NCBI GenBank assembly: GCA_009774175.1
Contig: VSNG01000004.1
Location: 64,690-128,689 of the forward strand
Source of the DNA: Lachnospiraceae bacterium
GTDB taxonomy: Bacteria > Bacillota > Clostridia > Lachnospirales > Lachnospiraceae
Length of the DNA stretch: 64,000 nucleotides
Reading direction: 5' to 3'
This document shows, in pieces, positions 33,699 through 42,280 of the stretch. The first letter of the stretch is position 1, and each line of letters begins with the position of its first letter. Made by a program: the position numbers and the translations under genes. The notes below the pieces were generated by a model, which saw nothing but the letters and a program-made list of their open reading frames with translations, was not told where the DNA came from and ran no database searches.

Positions 33699-33738
33699 AA
33701 GACTGCCGCGCCTGTAAAACAGGGCGGCAGTCTTTTGT
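33699..33738. terminator. Bidirectional terminator
   Basis: An 11-bp stem (AAGACTGCCGC 33699-33709 / GCGGCAGTCTT 33724-33734) with an inner CCTG/CAGG pairing and T on both sides. Separates the kinase from the convergent prs gene. Confidence 0.85.
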
Positions 33739-33754
33739 GCTTCGGGAATCCACG

Positions 33755-34948
33755 TCAGATGTCCAGCGAGCTTACCTCGCGGTTATTGTATTTTTCCAGA
33801 ATCTGATGAATCTTGTCCGTGGGCGTATAAATATTCGCCATGGAGGCGTCGTGATTCATAAAGTCAATGATGGAGGCGATGAATTTGCTCATGTCCGCCT
33901 CTATGTAGTAGGGCTTTTCCTTAAGCTCAGGCGGCTGATAGCAGAGATTGGTGGTTACGATCCGATCAATGTAACAGCTTTCAAAGGCGGCGTCAAAGGC
34001 GGAGAGTCCGTCTGTAAACAGACCGAAGGTGCAGCAGATGAAGACCCGCTTGGCGTTCATCTTTTTCAGCTGTCTGGCGGTATCAATCATACTGCCGCCG
34101 GAAGAGATCATATCGTCGATAACGATCACGTCCTTGCCGTCGATGTTGTCGCCCAGAAATTCGTGGGCAACGATGGGGTTTTTGCCGTTTACAATCGTGG
34201 AATAATCCCTGCGCTTATAGAACATGCCGGTGTCTACGCCGAGAACGTTGGCAAGATATACGGCTCTGTCCAGCGCGCCTTCATCGGGACTGATCACGAT
34301 GGTATGGTCTTTGTCGATAATCAAATTCTTTTCCATGCGAAGCAGCGCCCGGATAAACTGATAGGGAGGCATGAAATTATCGAAGCCCTTGATGGGGACG
34401 GAGTTCTGTACCCGGGGATCGTGGGCGTCAAAGGTGATAAAGTTGGACACGCCCATGTCCATCAGCTCCTTGATGGCGTAGGCACAGTCAAGAGACTCCC
34501 TGCCGTTTCTTTTGTGCTGTCGTCCTTCGTAGAGGAAGGGCATAATCACATTGATACGGTGGGCCTTGCCGTTTATGGCGGAGATAATCCGCTTTAAATC
34601 CTGATAATGGTCGTCCGGGGACATATAGTTGGTAAAGCCGTTCATGTTGTAGGTAATGCTGTGATTGCAGACGTCCGTCAGCAGGAAAATATCTTTGCCG
34701 CGCACGGAGTCGCGCAGAATCGCCTTACCCTCTCCCGTACCGAAGCGGGGGCACTCTACCTCCATCAGATAATTGTCTTCCATATAACCATGGAACGCAG
34801 GATCGTTTTTAACGTTGTTTTGCAGACTGCGGCGGTATTCTACCAGATGGTAGTTAATCTTTTCTGCCAGAGGAAGGGCGGCTTTCGGAGCAAGAAGCTT
34901 CATGGCAGCCACCGGCATAGAATGTTCGAGTTGTTCTGTATTAGGCAT
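33755..34948 (-). CDS. prs: Ribose-phosphate pyrophosphokinase (PRPP synthetase)
   Basis: A 397-residue enzyme making PRPP from ribose 5-phosphate and ATP for nucleotide, His and Trp synthesis. It is longer than the usual 310-residue class I enzyme, with an N-terminal extension typical of clostridial forms. The diagnostic pyrophosphate/ribose-phosphate loop VIVIDDMISSGGSM is present, as are MPFLYEGRQHKRNGRES and DAHDPRVQ. The start at 34948 is supported by GGAGGTG and a strong promoter. It is transcribed alone, convergent with the kinase and divergent from der. Confidence 0.95.
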   Translation of the reverse strand: MPNTEQLEHSMPVAAMKLLAPKAALPLAEKINYHLVEYRRSLQNNVKNDPAFHGYMEDNYLMEVECPRFGTGEGKAILRDSVRGKDIFLLTDVCNHSITYNMNGFTNYMSPDDHYQDLKRIISAINGKAHRINVIMPFLYEGRQHKRNGRESLDCAYAIKELMDMGVSNFITFDAHDPRVQNSVPIKGFDNFMPPYQFIRALLRMEKNLIIDKDHTIVISPDEGALDRAVYLANVLGVDTGMFYKRRDYSTIVNGKNPIVAHEFLGDNIDGKDVIVIDDMISSGGSMIDTARQLKKMNAKRVFICCTFGLFTDGLSAFDAAFESCYIDRIVTTNLCYQPPELKEKPYYIEADMSKFIASIIDFMNHDASMANIYTPTDKIHQILEKYNNREVSSLDI

Positions 34949-34965
34949 GTTACACCTCCAAGGTT

Positions 34966-34994
34966 TTTATAACATTAAGGCGGTGACATGTCAA
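34966..34994 (-). promoter_or_regulatory. Consensus promoter of prs
   Basis: On the minus strand TTGACA (34989-34994), 17-bp spacer, TATAAA (34966-34971). The -35 box is embedded in a perfect 10-bp palindrome TGACATGTCA (34984-34993). The start of transcription would be within about 15 bp of the ATG. Confidence 0.8.
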
Positions 34995-35164
34995 GCAGAT
35001 TCGGCATTAATATATGAAATGAAAAATGAGATTTGCTTTACAACCGGCCAAAGATGTTGTAAAATCAAGCGGTATATAATTTCTTGGTCAGGCAGGAAGC
35101 AGGGGCGGTTTTAAAGAGAAGCGCCGGCGGTTTGTTTTCTGTGTTAAATATGGAGAGCAGGACA

Positions 35165-36502
35165 ATGAGCAAAAAAAGTACCAAGCCGGTCGTGGCGGTG
35201 GTGGGAAGGCCAAATGTGGGCAAATCCACGCTGTTTAACGCGCTGGCAGGCGAGAATATAGCTATCGTGAAAGATACCCCCGGCATTACCAGAGACCGGA
35301 TTTATGCAGACATTTCATGGCTGGACCGAAACTTTACACTGATAGATACCGGCGGCATTGAGCCGGAGAGCAAAGATATTATTCTTTCCCAGATGCGGGA
35401 GCAGGCGCAGGTTGCCATAGATACGGCGGATGTGATCATCTTTCTGGTGGATGTGAGACAGGGACTGCAGGATGCGGATTCCAAGGTGGCCGACATGCTG
35501 AGACGGTCAAAAAAGCCTGTGGTTCTGGCGGTCAATAAGGTGGATGATTTTAAAAAATACATGGCGGACGTCTATGAATTTTATAATCTGGGCATCGGGG
35601 AGCCTTACCCCATATCAGCCGCAAACCGCCTCGGTTTCGGGGAGTTTCTGGATGAAGTAATTTCCCACTTTCAGCAGGGCGGGGACGAAGAAGAGGAAGA
35701 CGAGCGCATTAAGGTGGCCATTATCGGGAAGCCAAACGTGGGAAAATCCTCCATTATTAACCGGCTTATCGGGGAAAACCGCCTGATCGTTTCAGATATT
35801 GCAGGCACCACGAGGGACGCCGTGGATACGGAGATTACGCATAATGGCAGGGAGTACGTGTTTATTGACACGGCGGGCCTGCGCAGAAAAAATAAAATAA
35901 AAGAAGAACTGGAACGTTATATGATTATCCGAACGGTATCCGCGGTGGAGCGGGCGGATATTGCAGTCCTGATCATAGACGCCATGGAAGGCGTGACGGA
36001 GCAGGACGCCAAGATCGCAGGAATTGCCCATGACAGAGGTAAGGCGGTCATTATAGCGGTAAACAAATGGGATGCCATCGAGAAGGATAATCAGACGGTG
36101 AAAGAATACACCCAGAAAATAAGACAGGTGTTATCTTTTATGTCCTATGCGGAGATCATGTTTATTTCGGCGGTCAGCGGACAGCGGCTGATGAAGCTGT
36201 ACGACGTGATTGACGCGGTGAATGAAAATCATTCCATGCGCGTGGCGACAGGCGTGCTGAACGAGATTGTGACGGAGGCTGTGGCGTTGCAGCAGCCTCC
36301 GGCTGATAAGGGAAAGCGGCTTCGTATTTACTATACGACGCAGGTTGCGGTGAAACCGCCTACCTTTGTTATTTTTGTAAACGACAAGGAACTGATGCAT
36401 TTTTCCTATCTGCGGTATCTGGAAAATCAGATTCGCGATACGTTTGGTTTTGCGGGAACACCCTTAAAATTTTTTGTCAGAGAGAGAAAGGAAAATAAGT
36501 AA
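35165..36502 (+). CDS. der: Ribosome-associated double GTPase Der (EngA)
   Basis: A 445-residue protein with two consecutive GTPase domains, essential for 50S maturation. First G1 GRPNVGKSTLFN (about 13-24) with DTGG and NKVD; second G1 GKPNVGKSSIIN (about 187-198) with DTAG and NKWD; then a KH-like C-terminal domain ending RERKENK. ATG 35165 has GGAGAGCAGG upstream and gives the usual start KPVVAVVGRPNVGKS after a short basic leader. plsY starts two bases after its stop, as in Bacillus where the der-gpsA neighbourhood is conserved. Confidence 0.96.
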   Translation: MSKKSTKPVVAVVGRPNVGKSTLFNALAGENIAIVKDTPGITRDRIYADISWLDRNFTLIDTGGIEPESKDIILSQMREQAQVAIDTADVIIFLVDVRQGLQDADSKVADMLRRSKKPVVLAVNKVDDFKKYMADVYEFYNLGIGEPYPISAANRLGFGEFLDEVISHFQQGGDEEEEDERIKVAIIGKPNVGKSSIINRLIGENRLIVSDIAGTTRDAVDTEITHNGREYVFIDTAGLRRKNKIKEELERYMIIRTVSAVERADIAVLIIDAMEGVTEQDAKIAGIAHDRGKAVIIAVNKWDAIEKDNQTVKEYTQKIRQVLSFMSYAEIMFISAVSGQRLMKLYDVIDAVNENHSMRVATGVLNEIVTEAVALQQPPADKGKRLRIYYTTQVAVKPPTFVIFVNDKELMHFSYLRYLENQIRDTFGFAGTPLKFFVRERKENK

Positions 36503-36504
36503 AA

Positions 36505-37185
36505 GTGGTACGGGTAATTTGTTTGCTGATCGGATATGTGTTTGGCCTTTTTCAGACGGCTTATCTGTATGGGAGACTGCACGGCGTTGATATCAGGAAT
36601 TATGGGAGCGGCAATGCGGGCACCACGAATACGCTTCGGGTATTCGGGACGAAGGCGGGCCTTTTGGTGCTTTTCGGCGATATCCTGAAATGTATTCTGG
36701 CAGTGGTGATTACGGGTGTTATTTTTGGGAAAACGCATGGGGATATGGTTTATCTTCTGAAAATGTATGCGGCGGCCGGGGCGATTATCGGGCACAATTT
36801 TCCTTTTTACCTGAAATTCAAAGGGGGGAAGGGAATCGCGGCTACGGCGGGTCTGATCCTGTCGTTCCATCCGTATCTGATTCCCATGGGCGTTATCCTG
36901 TTTTTTGGGGCCTTCTTCCTTACGCATTATGTATCGCTCGGATCCCTTCTGGTGTATGCGGGTTTTCTGATTGAAACGATTATTTTGGGACAGAGCGGCG
37001 TTTTTGGCATGACGCAGCCGCTTTTGAACGAGATGTATGTGATTCTTGTGCTTCTTACGGTTATGGCCTACTGGAAACACCGTGAAAATATAAAGAGGCT
37101 CCTTGGCGGTACGGAGCGGAAAACCTATCTGACACACAAAAATACGGAATCCGGGAATGCCGGGCCGGAAAATAAGGAAGCATAA
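36505..37185 (+). CDS. plsY: Glycerol-3-phosphate acyltransferase PlsY
   Basis: A 226-residue integral membrane enzyme that transfers acyl from acyl-phosphate to glycerol-3-phosphate, the second step of the PlsX/PlsY route. It has about five transmembrane helices and the conserved cytoplasmic or active-site motifs DIRNYGSGNAGTTNTLRVFG, IGHNFPFYLKFKGGKGIA and VSLGSLL. The start is GTG 36505. The tail is slightly long and hydrophilic. It overlaps no gene but lies between der and gpsA, so glycerol-3-phosphate supply and acylation are encoded together. Confidence 0.95.
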   Translation: MVRVICLLIGYVFGLFQTAYLYGRLHGVDIRNYGSGNAGTTNTLRVFGTKAGLLVLFGDILKCILAVVITGVIFGKTHGDMVYLLKMYAAAGAIIGHNFPFYLKFKGGKGIAATAGLILSFHPYLIPMGVILFFGAFFLTHYVSLGSLLVYAGFLIETIILGQSGVFGMTQPLLNEMYVILVLLTVMAYWKHRENIKRLLGGTERKTYLTHKNTESGNAGPENKEA

Positions 37186-37207
37186 GAGGGGAAAGGAAGG
37201 CGGGAAC

Positions 37208-38224
37208 ATGGCTGATATCAGTATTATAGGCGCGGGGAGCTGGGGAACGGCGCTGGCGGTGCTTCTCCACAAGAATGGACACAGGGTCACGGTCTGGTCG
37301 ATCATGGAATCGGAGATCGAGATGCTTACCAGAGAACGCGAGCATAAGGATAAGCTGCCGGGAGTAAAACTGCCGGAAGATATGGCGTTTACAACAGATC
37401 TGGAGACAGCTGTGAAGGGCAGTGATGTGCTGGTACTGGCAGTGCCTTCGCCCTATACCAGAAATACCTCCCGCTCCATGGCGCCCTTTGTGGAAAAGGG
37501 GCAGATCATTGTTAATGTGGCCAAGGGGATTGAGGAAAAGACGCTGTTAACCCTGTCGCAGATCATAGAGGAAGAAATTCCTCAGGCGGAAGTGGCTGTG
37601 CTTTCCGGGCCCTCCCATGCGGAGGAGGTGGGAAGAGGCATTCCCACCACGATTGTTGTGGGAGCGGAAAAGAAAGCTACCGCCGAATATCTTCAGAATA
37701 TATTTATGAATCAGGTGTTCCGGGTTTATATCACGCCGGATGTGCTTGGTGTGGAGCTTGGCGCGGCGCTTAAGAATGTGGTTGCGCTGGCGGCCGGCAT
37801 TGCGGACGGTCTCGGTTATGGGGATAACACCAAGGCGGCGCTGATTACAAGGGGCATTGCGGAAATTGCGAGACTTGGGCTTGCCATGGGCGGCAGAATC
37901 GAAACTTTCAGCGGGCTTACCGGGATCGGAGATCTGATTGTGACCTGTGCCTCCATGCATTCCAGAAACAGGCGCGCCGGTATTCTGATCGGTAAGGGAT
38001 ATACCATGGAACAGGCCATGGACGAGGTAAAGATGGTGGTGGAGGGCGTATATTCCGCCAGGGCGGCTATGGGTCTTGCGGAAAAATACCACGTGCAGCT
38101 GCCTATTATTGAGCAGGTGAACGCAGTATTGTTCGAAGGTATGCCGGTGGACGAAGCGGTGAAAAACCTGATGCTTCGCGATAAGAAGATTGAAAATCCG
38201 CTGATTCCTTGGGAGGAATCATAA
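37208..38224 (+). CDS. gpsA: NAD(P)-dependent glycerol-3-phosphate dehydrogenase
   Basis: A 338-residue cytosolic enzyme reducing dihydroxyacetone phosphate to sn-glycerol-3-phosphate for phospholipids. The N-terminal Rossmann motif is IIGAGSWGTALAV (about 5-17); the LSGPSHAEEV, LKNVVALAAGIADGLGYGDNTKAAL and GLTGIGDLIVTC blocks form the substrate site. ATG 37208 follows AAAGGAAGGCGGG. It supplies PlsY, encoded just upstream. A weak small frame and the end of the convergent merR gene follow. Confidence 0.97.
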   Translation: MADISIIGAGSWGTALAVLLHKNGHRVTVWSIMESEIEMLTREREHKDKLPGVKLPEDMAFTTDLETAVKGSDVLVLAVPSPYTRNTSRSMAPFVEKGQIIVNVAKGIEEKTLLTLSQIIEEEIPQAEVAVLSGPSHAEEVGRGIPTTIVVGAEKKATAEYLQNIFMNQVFRVYITPDVLGVELGAALKNVVALAAGIADGLGYGDNTKAALITRGIAEIARLGLAMGGRIETFSGLTGIGDLIVTCASMHSRNRRAGILIGKGYTMEQAMDEVKMVVEGVYSARAAMGLAEKYHVQLPIIEQVNAVLFEGMPVDEAVKNLMLRDKKIENPLIPWEES

Positions 38225-38251
38225 AGGGCGGATAAGTATTTGCTATTTAAT

Positions 38252-38428
38252 ATGGGCTTATTATACTGGAAGACAGAAAGAGACGAAACATGCGATGCAG
38301 CAAAGGAATGGCGGGAAAACCACAGAAAGGATCTCTTGCAAAAGGTGCATGAAGGAGAAAAGCAGATTGGCTGTCTGGATTATCTGGTGTATCAGATTGA
38401 CTGTTTATTTTACACATACAGACGCTAA
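38252..38428 (+). CDS. Possible small protein of unknown function
   Basis: A 58-codon frame after gpsA with a reasonable amino acid mix (MGLLYWKTERDETCDAAKEWRENHRKD at the start region, Cys and Tyr near the end) and codon use like its neighbours. No ribosome binding site stands out, there is no domain, and its end almost touches the convergent merR gene. It may be a genuine small cytosolic protein or a chance frame. Confidence 0.3.
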   Translation: MGLLYWKTERDETCDAAKEWRENHRKDLLQKVHEGEKQIGCLDYLVYQIDCLFYTYRR

Positions 38429-38437
38429 GTGTGCCGG

Positions 38438-38821
38438 TTAGCCGTCGGCGGGAATACGGCCTTCCAGAATCTTTTCATAGTATTTCAGCTTTTGATCCAT
38501 ATAGTCGGCGGCGGCCATGGCCTCCGCCACTTTTTTATGGGCTTCCTCCCGCTGTTTTACGATAATCCGATATCTGGCAAGAAGATTTTCCTCGGTCTCT
38601 TCAAGATGGCATAAGTCACAGTATGTCTTGATGTCTTTAATGGGAATACCGCACTTTTTCAGATAAGTGATTCCTTTCATCCAATTGACGGCGGCCTCAT
38701 CGAAAATTCGGTGGTTTCCGCTGTCCCGCGTACAGGATAGCAGGCCGATATCCGTGTAGTAGCGTATGGTATGTTCTGTAGTGTGAAACAATCTGGCAAA
38801 TTCTTTGACAGTGTAGGTCAT
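38438..38821 (-). CDS. MerR family transcriptional regulator
   Basis: A 127-residue activator-type regulator. The N-terminal winged helix begins MTYTVKEFARLFHTTEHTIRYYTDIGLLSCTRDSGNHRIFDE (helix-turn-helix about 3-45), followed by a long dimerisation helix (about 80-118) and a short effector tail with no Cys cluster, so metal sensing is unlikely; two Cys are in YCDLCHL. AAAGGAGG precedes the ATG. It lies 32 bp behind the NSS transporter gene on the same strand, so the two may form one operon. A perfect MerR-type operator lies upstream of the transporter (40256-40276) and is the obvious target. Confidence 0.9.
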   Translation of the reverse strand: MTYTVKEFARLFHTTEHTIRYYTDIGLLSCTRDSGNHRIFDEAAVNWMKGITYLKKCGIPIKDIKTYCDLCHLEETEENLLARYRIIVKQREEAHKKVAEAMAAADYMDQKLKYYEKILEGRIPADG

Positions 38822-38853
38822 GTGTGCCTCCTTTAATCGGCAAAGGCCGGATA

Positions 38854-40212
38854 TCAGCCGATCAGGCCCTTCAGAATCAGGAAAATGAGCAGTACGGGCA
38901 GGATATATGTCACATAGACGCGGATCCATCTGGGCAGCTTCAGGCCTTCGCCGGTATTGGCTTCCTTCATATATTTTTCAAATCCCCAGCCGTGCTTTGC
39001 CACGCAGAATAGCAGATAAATCAGCGAGCCTATCGGCAGGATCACATTGCTGACTATAAAATCCTCCAGATCCAGAATTGTGCTTCCCTCTCCAAGCGGC
39101 TGGATTGCCGACCAGATATTGTATCCCAAGACACAGGGCAGAGAGAGCACAATGAGGGCGGCCAGATTGACCAGACAGGATTTTTTTCTGTTCCAGCCAA
39201 ACAGATCCATTCCGCATGATATGATGTTTTCAAATACGGCCAGTATGGTCGAAAACGCGGCGAACGTCATAAATACAAAGAAAAGGGTTCCCCAAATCCG
39301 GCCCCCTGCCATATGGTTGAATATATTCGGCAGCGTGATGAAAATCAGGCTGGGCCCCATATCCGGGCTGATGTCAAAGGCAAAACACGTGGGAAAAATA
39401 ATCAGACCCGACATAAAAGCGACAAAAGTATCCAAAACGGCGATGCTTACGGATTCTCCCAACAAGGTATGGCTTTTGTCAATATAGCTTCCGAATATGG
39501 CCATGGCGCCGATTCCCAGGCTCAGGGTAAAGAAAGCCTGATTCATGGCGGCTGTAATCGTTTCGAAAATCCCAACATCCCACATCCGCTGTACGTCAGG
39601 GAGAAGATAAAATTGCAGCCCCTTTACGCCTCCGGGAAGGGTCATGCCGCGCACGGCAAGAACCACAATAATAAGCAGAAGCATCATCATCATTATTTTG
39701 GTAATGCGTTCAACGCCCTTTTGCAGGCCGAAGGAGCAGATCAGGATCCCGGCAACGACCACGATTATCATAACGGTCATCAGAACCGAAGGACTGTCCA
39801 GCATCCCCTGAAACATGGCTGCTACCTGCTCTTTATCCTTCCCGGTAAACTGGCCGGTCAGCATCAGATAAAAATAGTACAGCATCCAGCCGGCTACGGT
39901 GGTGTAAAACATCATTAACAGGTAATTGCCGGCCATGCCAAGATAGCCGTGCAGGTGCCATTTCTGCCCGGGCTTTTCCAGCTGTGAAAAGCTTTTGATA
40001 ATACTTTTCCGGCTGGCTCGTCCTACTGCAAATTCCATTGTCATTACAGGTACGCCCATGGAGACTAAAAAGAACAGATAGAACAGGACGAACATACCGC
40101 CGCCGTACATACCGGCAATATAAGGAAATCGCCATACGTTGCCGATTCCGATTGCACATCCTGCTGATAACAGAATAAAGCCCATCCGTGAGCCAAAACT
40201 TTCTCTTTCCAA
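38854..40212 (-). CDS. NSS family sodium-dependent symporter
   Basis: A 452-residue member of the neurotransmitter:sodium symporter (LeuT-fold) family with about 11-12 transmembrane helices. Signature FGSRMGFILLSAGCAIGIGNVWRFPYIAGMYGGG opens the protein and contains the first helix with its unwound substrate/sodium site. Bacterial members take up amino acids or related amines; the exact substrate is not readable. The start is TTG 40212 (GGGAGG 9 nt upstream), because longer frames lack homology and run into the operator and the reductase remnant. MerR follows. Confidence 0.93.
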   Translation of the reverse strand: MERESFGSRMGFILLSAGCAIGIGNVWRFPYIAGMYGGGMFVLFYLFFLVSMGVPVMTMEFAVGRASRKSIIKSFSQLEKPGQKWHLHGYLGMAGNYLLMMFYTTVAGWMLYYFYLMLTGQFTGKDKEQVAAMFQGMLDSPSVLMTVMIIVVVAGILICSFGLQKGVERITKIMMMMLLLIIVVLAVRGMTLPGGVKGLQFYLLPDVQRMWDVGIFETITAAMNQAFFTLSLGIGAMAIFGSYIDKSHTLLGESVSIAVLDTFVAFMSGLIIFPTCFAFDISPDMGPSLIFITLPNIFNHMAGGRIWGTLFFVFMTFAAFSTILAVFENIISCGMDLFGWNRKKSCLVNLAALIVLSLPCVLGYNIWSAIQPLGEGSTILDLEDFIVSNVILPIGSLIYLLFCVAKHGWGFEKYMKEANTGEGLKLPRWIRVYVTYILPVLLIFLILKGLIG

Positions 40213-40253
40213 TTTGCGATACCTCCCGAGCTCAAATAATTTCAAAAAGAGTA

Positions 40254-40284
40254 TTGACTTCGAGTTACTCGAAGTCGATATACT
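40254..40284 (+). promoter_or_regulatory. MerR-type promoter with 19-bp spacer and palindromic operator
   Basis: TTGACT (40254-40259), 19-bp spacer, TATACT (40279-40284) on the plus strand. The spacer contains the 21-nt palindrome 40256-40276, two 10-nt arms (GACTTCGAGT / ACTCGAAGTC) around one base. A 19-bp spacer with an operator inside it is the classical MerR-activated layout. The likely regulator is encoded at 38438-38821. The promoter points at a degenerate aldo/keto reductase start. Confidence 0.8.
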
Positions 40285-40332
40285 CATCATAATACAGGAT
40301 ATGGATTTTGGCAACAGGAAAGGAGAAGAGGT

Positions 40333-40401
40333 ATAGGGTATCTTGGCGAAGAAATCAGAAAGCTCGGGTTTGGTCTGATGCGGCTGCCGCAGAAGGACGG
40401 C
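40333..40401 (+). pseudogene. Aldo/keto reductase remnant with ATA in place of the start codon
   Basis: An in-frame stretch reads GYLGEEIRKLGFGLMRLPQKDG, matching the N-terminus of aldo/keto reductases (beta-strand 1 of the barrel). A perfect AAAGGAG (40319-40325) lies 7 nt before the codon that should be ATG but is ATA (40333-40335). After about 22 codons homology is lost, and the frame runs into the convergent metF gene (stop at 40499-40501). The rest of the roughly 300-codon gene is deleted. Together with the MerR promoter just upstream this is the leftover of a regulated reductase gene. Confidence 0.7.
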
Positions 40402-40448
40402 GTCCCGGGCGGTGCGGTTTGCGATCCGCTGTTTCGCGTTGTCGTCAA

Positions 40449-41297
40449 TCAGGAAATCATCCCGCATATTTCCGTTGTGGTTTTTAATTTATTCATGGAG
40501 TAAATGTGAATCCCGTTTACTCCGTTTTTTTTCAGGTCCAGAATCTGGCGCACTGCGTAATCAATTCCGGCCTTTCTCATATCTTCTTTATTTTCACCGT
40601 AGGTGGCGATCAGATCCGCCAGCTCCTTTGGAACAGAGGAGCCGGAGAGGGACACGGTGGTACCAAGCTGTTTGGCTGTCGTGATGGGCATGATTCCGGC
40701 ATGGATGGGAACGTTGATTCCCATGCCGCGCGCCTTTTCCATAAACCGATAGAAGCAGGCATTGTCAAAAAACATCTGGGTGACCAAAGAGGAGACGCCG
40801 GCGTCTACCTTTTCTTTTAAGTGTCTCAAATCCTCTTCAAAGCTGGGGGCCTCAAAATGCTTTTCGGGATAACACGCGCCGGCGATCTGCAGGGCTGTGT
40901 GCGATTTCAGGTGGCGCACCAGGTCGGTGGCATAGAAAAACTCCCGGCTGTTGAACTGTTCGTCCGTCATGTGCTGGGGCCTGTCGCCGCGAAGCGCCAG
41001 TACATGGTTTACTCCGGCTTCTTCCAGAGCCTCACAGTTTTTTGCAAGGTCTGCTTTTGTGAAGCCCACGCAGGTGATGTGGGCGATGGCATCGATACCC
41101 AGCTCCTTTTGAATAAAGGAAGCGATTTCGATGGTCTTTCCTGCACGGGAACCGCCCGCGCCGTAGGTGCAGCTGATAAAATCAGGGTGCAGCTTTGCGG
41201 CCTCTTTCAGAAAGTCGAATATGTTGTTAAATTCCTCCTCCTTTTTAGGCGGAAACACCTCAAAGGAGAGGCTTGTCTTTTGGTTTTGTGTAGTCAT
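40449..41297 (-). CDS. metF: 5,10-Methylenetetrahydrofolate reductase
   Basis: A 282-residue flavoenzyme of the MTHFR barrel family, reducing methylene-THF to methyl-THF for methionine synthesis or the acetyl-CoA (Wood-Ljungdahl) methyl branch. It begins SLSFEVFPPKKEEEF and carries HITCVGFTKADL, LALRGDRPQ and the late YAVRQILDLKKNGVNGIHIYSMNK. ATG 41297 follows AAAGGAA. A promoter and a hairpin leader lie upstream. No S-box aptamer was seen. The C-terminal half of corrinoid-linked MetFV is absent. Confidence 0.93.
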   Translation of the reverse strand: MTTQNQKTSLSFEVFPPKKEEEFNNIFDFLKEAAKLHPDFISCTYGAGGSRAGKTIEIASFIQKELGIDAIAHITCVGFTKADLAKNCEALEEAGVNHVLALRGDRPQHMTDEQFNSREFFYATDLVRHLKSHTALQIAGACYPEKHFEAPSFEEDLRHLKEKVDAGVSSLVTQMFFDNACFYRFMEKARGMGINVPIHAGIMPITTAKQLGTTVSLSGSSVPKELADLIATYGENKEDMRKAGIDYAVRQILDLKKNGVNGIHIYSMNKLKTTTEICGMIS

Positions 41298-41380
41298 GGC
41301 CGGTTCCTTTCCGTATGGTATGTGAATGATTTTTGCGGCGGTAATATGCCGCAAGAATCACTTGCTTTTATATCTGAGAT

Positions 41381-41409
41381 ATCGTAACATAAATTTATAT
41401 TGTATGCAA
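41381..41409 (-). promoter_or_regulatory. Promoter of metF with a hairpin leader
   Basis: On the minus strand TTGCAT (41404-41409), 17-bp spacer, TACGAT (41381-41386). The leader then contains TTGCGGC/GCCGCAA (41335-41356) flanked by TGAT/ATCA, but no T-run. Confidence 0.6.
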
Positions 41410-41443
41410 TAACTGAAATCCGTTGATGAGAAAGGAAACGAAC

Positions 41444-42259
41444 ATGGCAAATACGAAATTTAACAGTACGGCCGATTATGTGGCCTCGGAACAGCTCCTG
41501 GCCAGCGTGAACGTGGCGATTGCCCTGCAAAAACCGCTTCTGGTAAAGGGAGAGCCCGGCACGGGAAAGACGATGCTGGCGCAGGCGGTGGCGGCTTCCC
41601 TTGGAAAGAAGCTGATTATCTGGAATATCAAGTCTACCACGAAGGCTCAGGACGGTCTTTATATGTATGATACGATCCAGAGACTGTACGACGGTCAGTT
41701 TGGAGAGGAGGGCGTGGACGATATCGCCCATTACATTAAACTCGGTAAGCTTGGGGAAGCCTTTGAATCGGATGAGCAGGTGGTTCTGCTGATTGACGAG
41801 ATTGACAAGGCGGATCTGGAATTTCCAAACGATCTGCTCTGGGAGCTTGATCAGATGGAGTTTTACATTCATGAGACAAAGCGGACGGTTAAGGCAAAAA
41901 ACCGGCCCATCGTGATCATCACCTCCAACGCGGAAAAGGAGCTGCCGGACGCATTCCTTCGCAGATGCATTTTCCACTATATCGACTTTCCAGATCAGGC
42001 GCTCATGGAAGAGATTGTGAGAACCCATTATCCCGATGTGGAGGATAAGCTGCTAAAGGACGCCATGGAGGTGTTTTATTGGATTCGCTCCATAAAGGAT
42101 ATTCGTAAGAAACCAAGTACCTCAGAACTGATTGACTGGATCAACGCGTTACAGATCGGCGGCATTCCGACGGACAGGCTGCGGCAGGACCTTCCCTTTA
42201 TCGGGGTGGTGGTCAAAAAGGACGAGGATATGGAGACGGTTAAGGGCAGGATAGATTGA
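41444..42259 (+). CDS. MoxR family AAA+ ATPase
   Basis: A 271-residue AAA+ ATPase. Walker A GEPGTGKTM (about 37-45), Walker B VVLLIDEIDKA (about 123-133), sensor 1 IITSNAEKELPDAFLRR and the arginine finger are present. MoxR proteins work with VWA-domain partners as chaperones that insert metals or assemble complexes; the VWA gene follows 21 bp downstream, the classical pair. ATG 41444 follows GAAAGGAAA. The client protein is unknown; nearby oxidoreductases such as IorAB are candidates only by location. Confidence 0.92.
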   Translation: MANTKFNSTADYVASEQLLASVNVAIALQKPLLVKGEPGTGKTMLAQAVAASLGKKLIIWNIKSTTKAQDGLYMYDTIQRLYDGQFGEEGVDDIAHYIKLGKLGEAFESDEQVVLLIDEIDKADLEFPNDLLWELDQMEFYIHETKRTVKAKNRPIVIITSNAEKELPDAFLRRCIFHYIDFPDQALMEEIVRTHYPDVEDKLLKDAMEVFYWIRSIKDIRKKPSTSELIDWINALQIGGIPTDRLRQDLPFIGVVVKKDEDMETVKGRID

Positions 42260-42280
42260 AGATATGAATGAGGAAAATAT

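Noticed and set aside
41298..41410. SAM (S-box) riboswitch before metF
   Set aside because: The leader has one simple hairpin and lacks the conserved S-box core and a terminator; too short.
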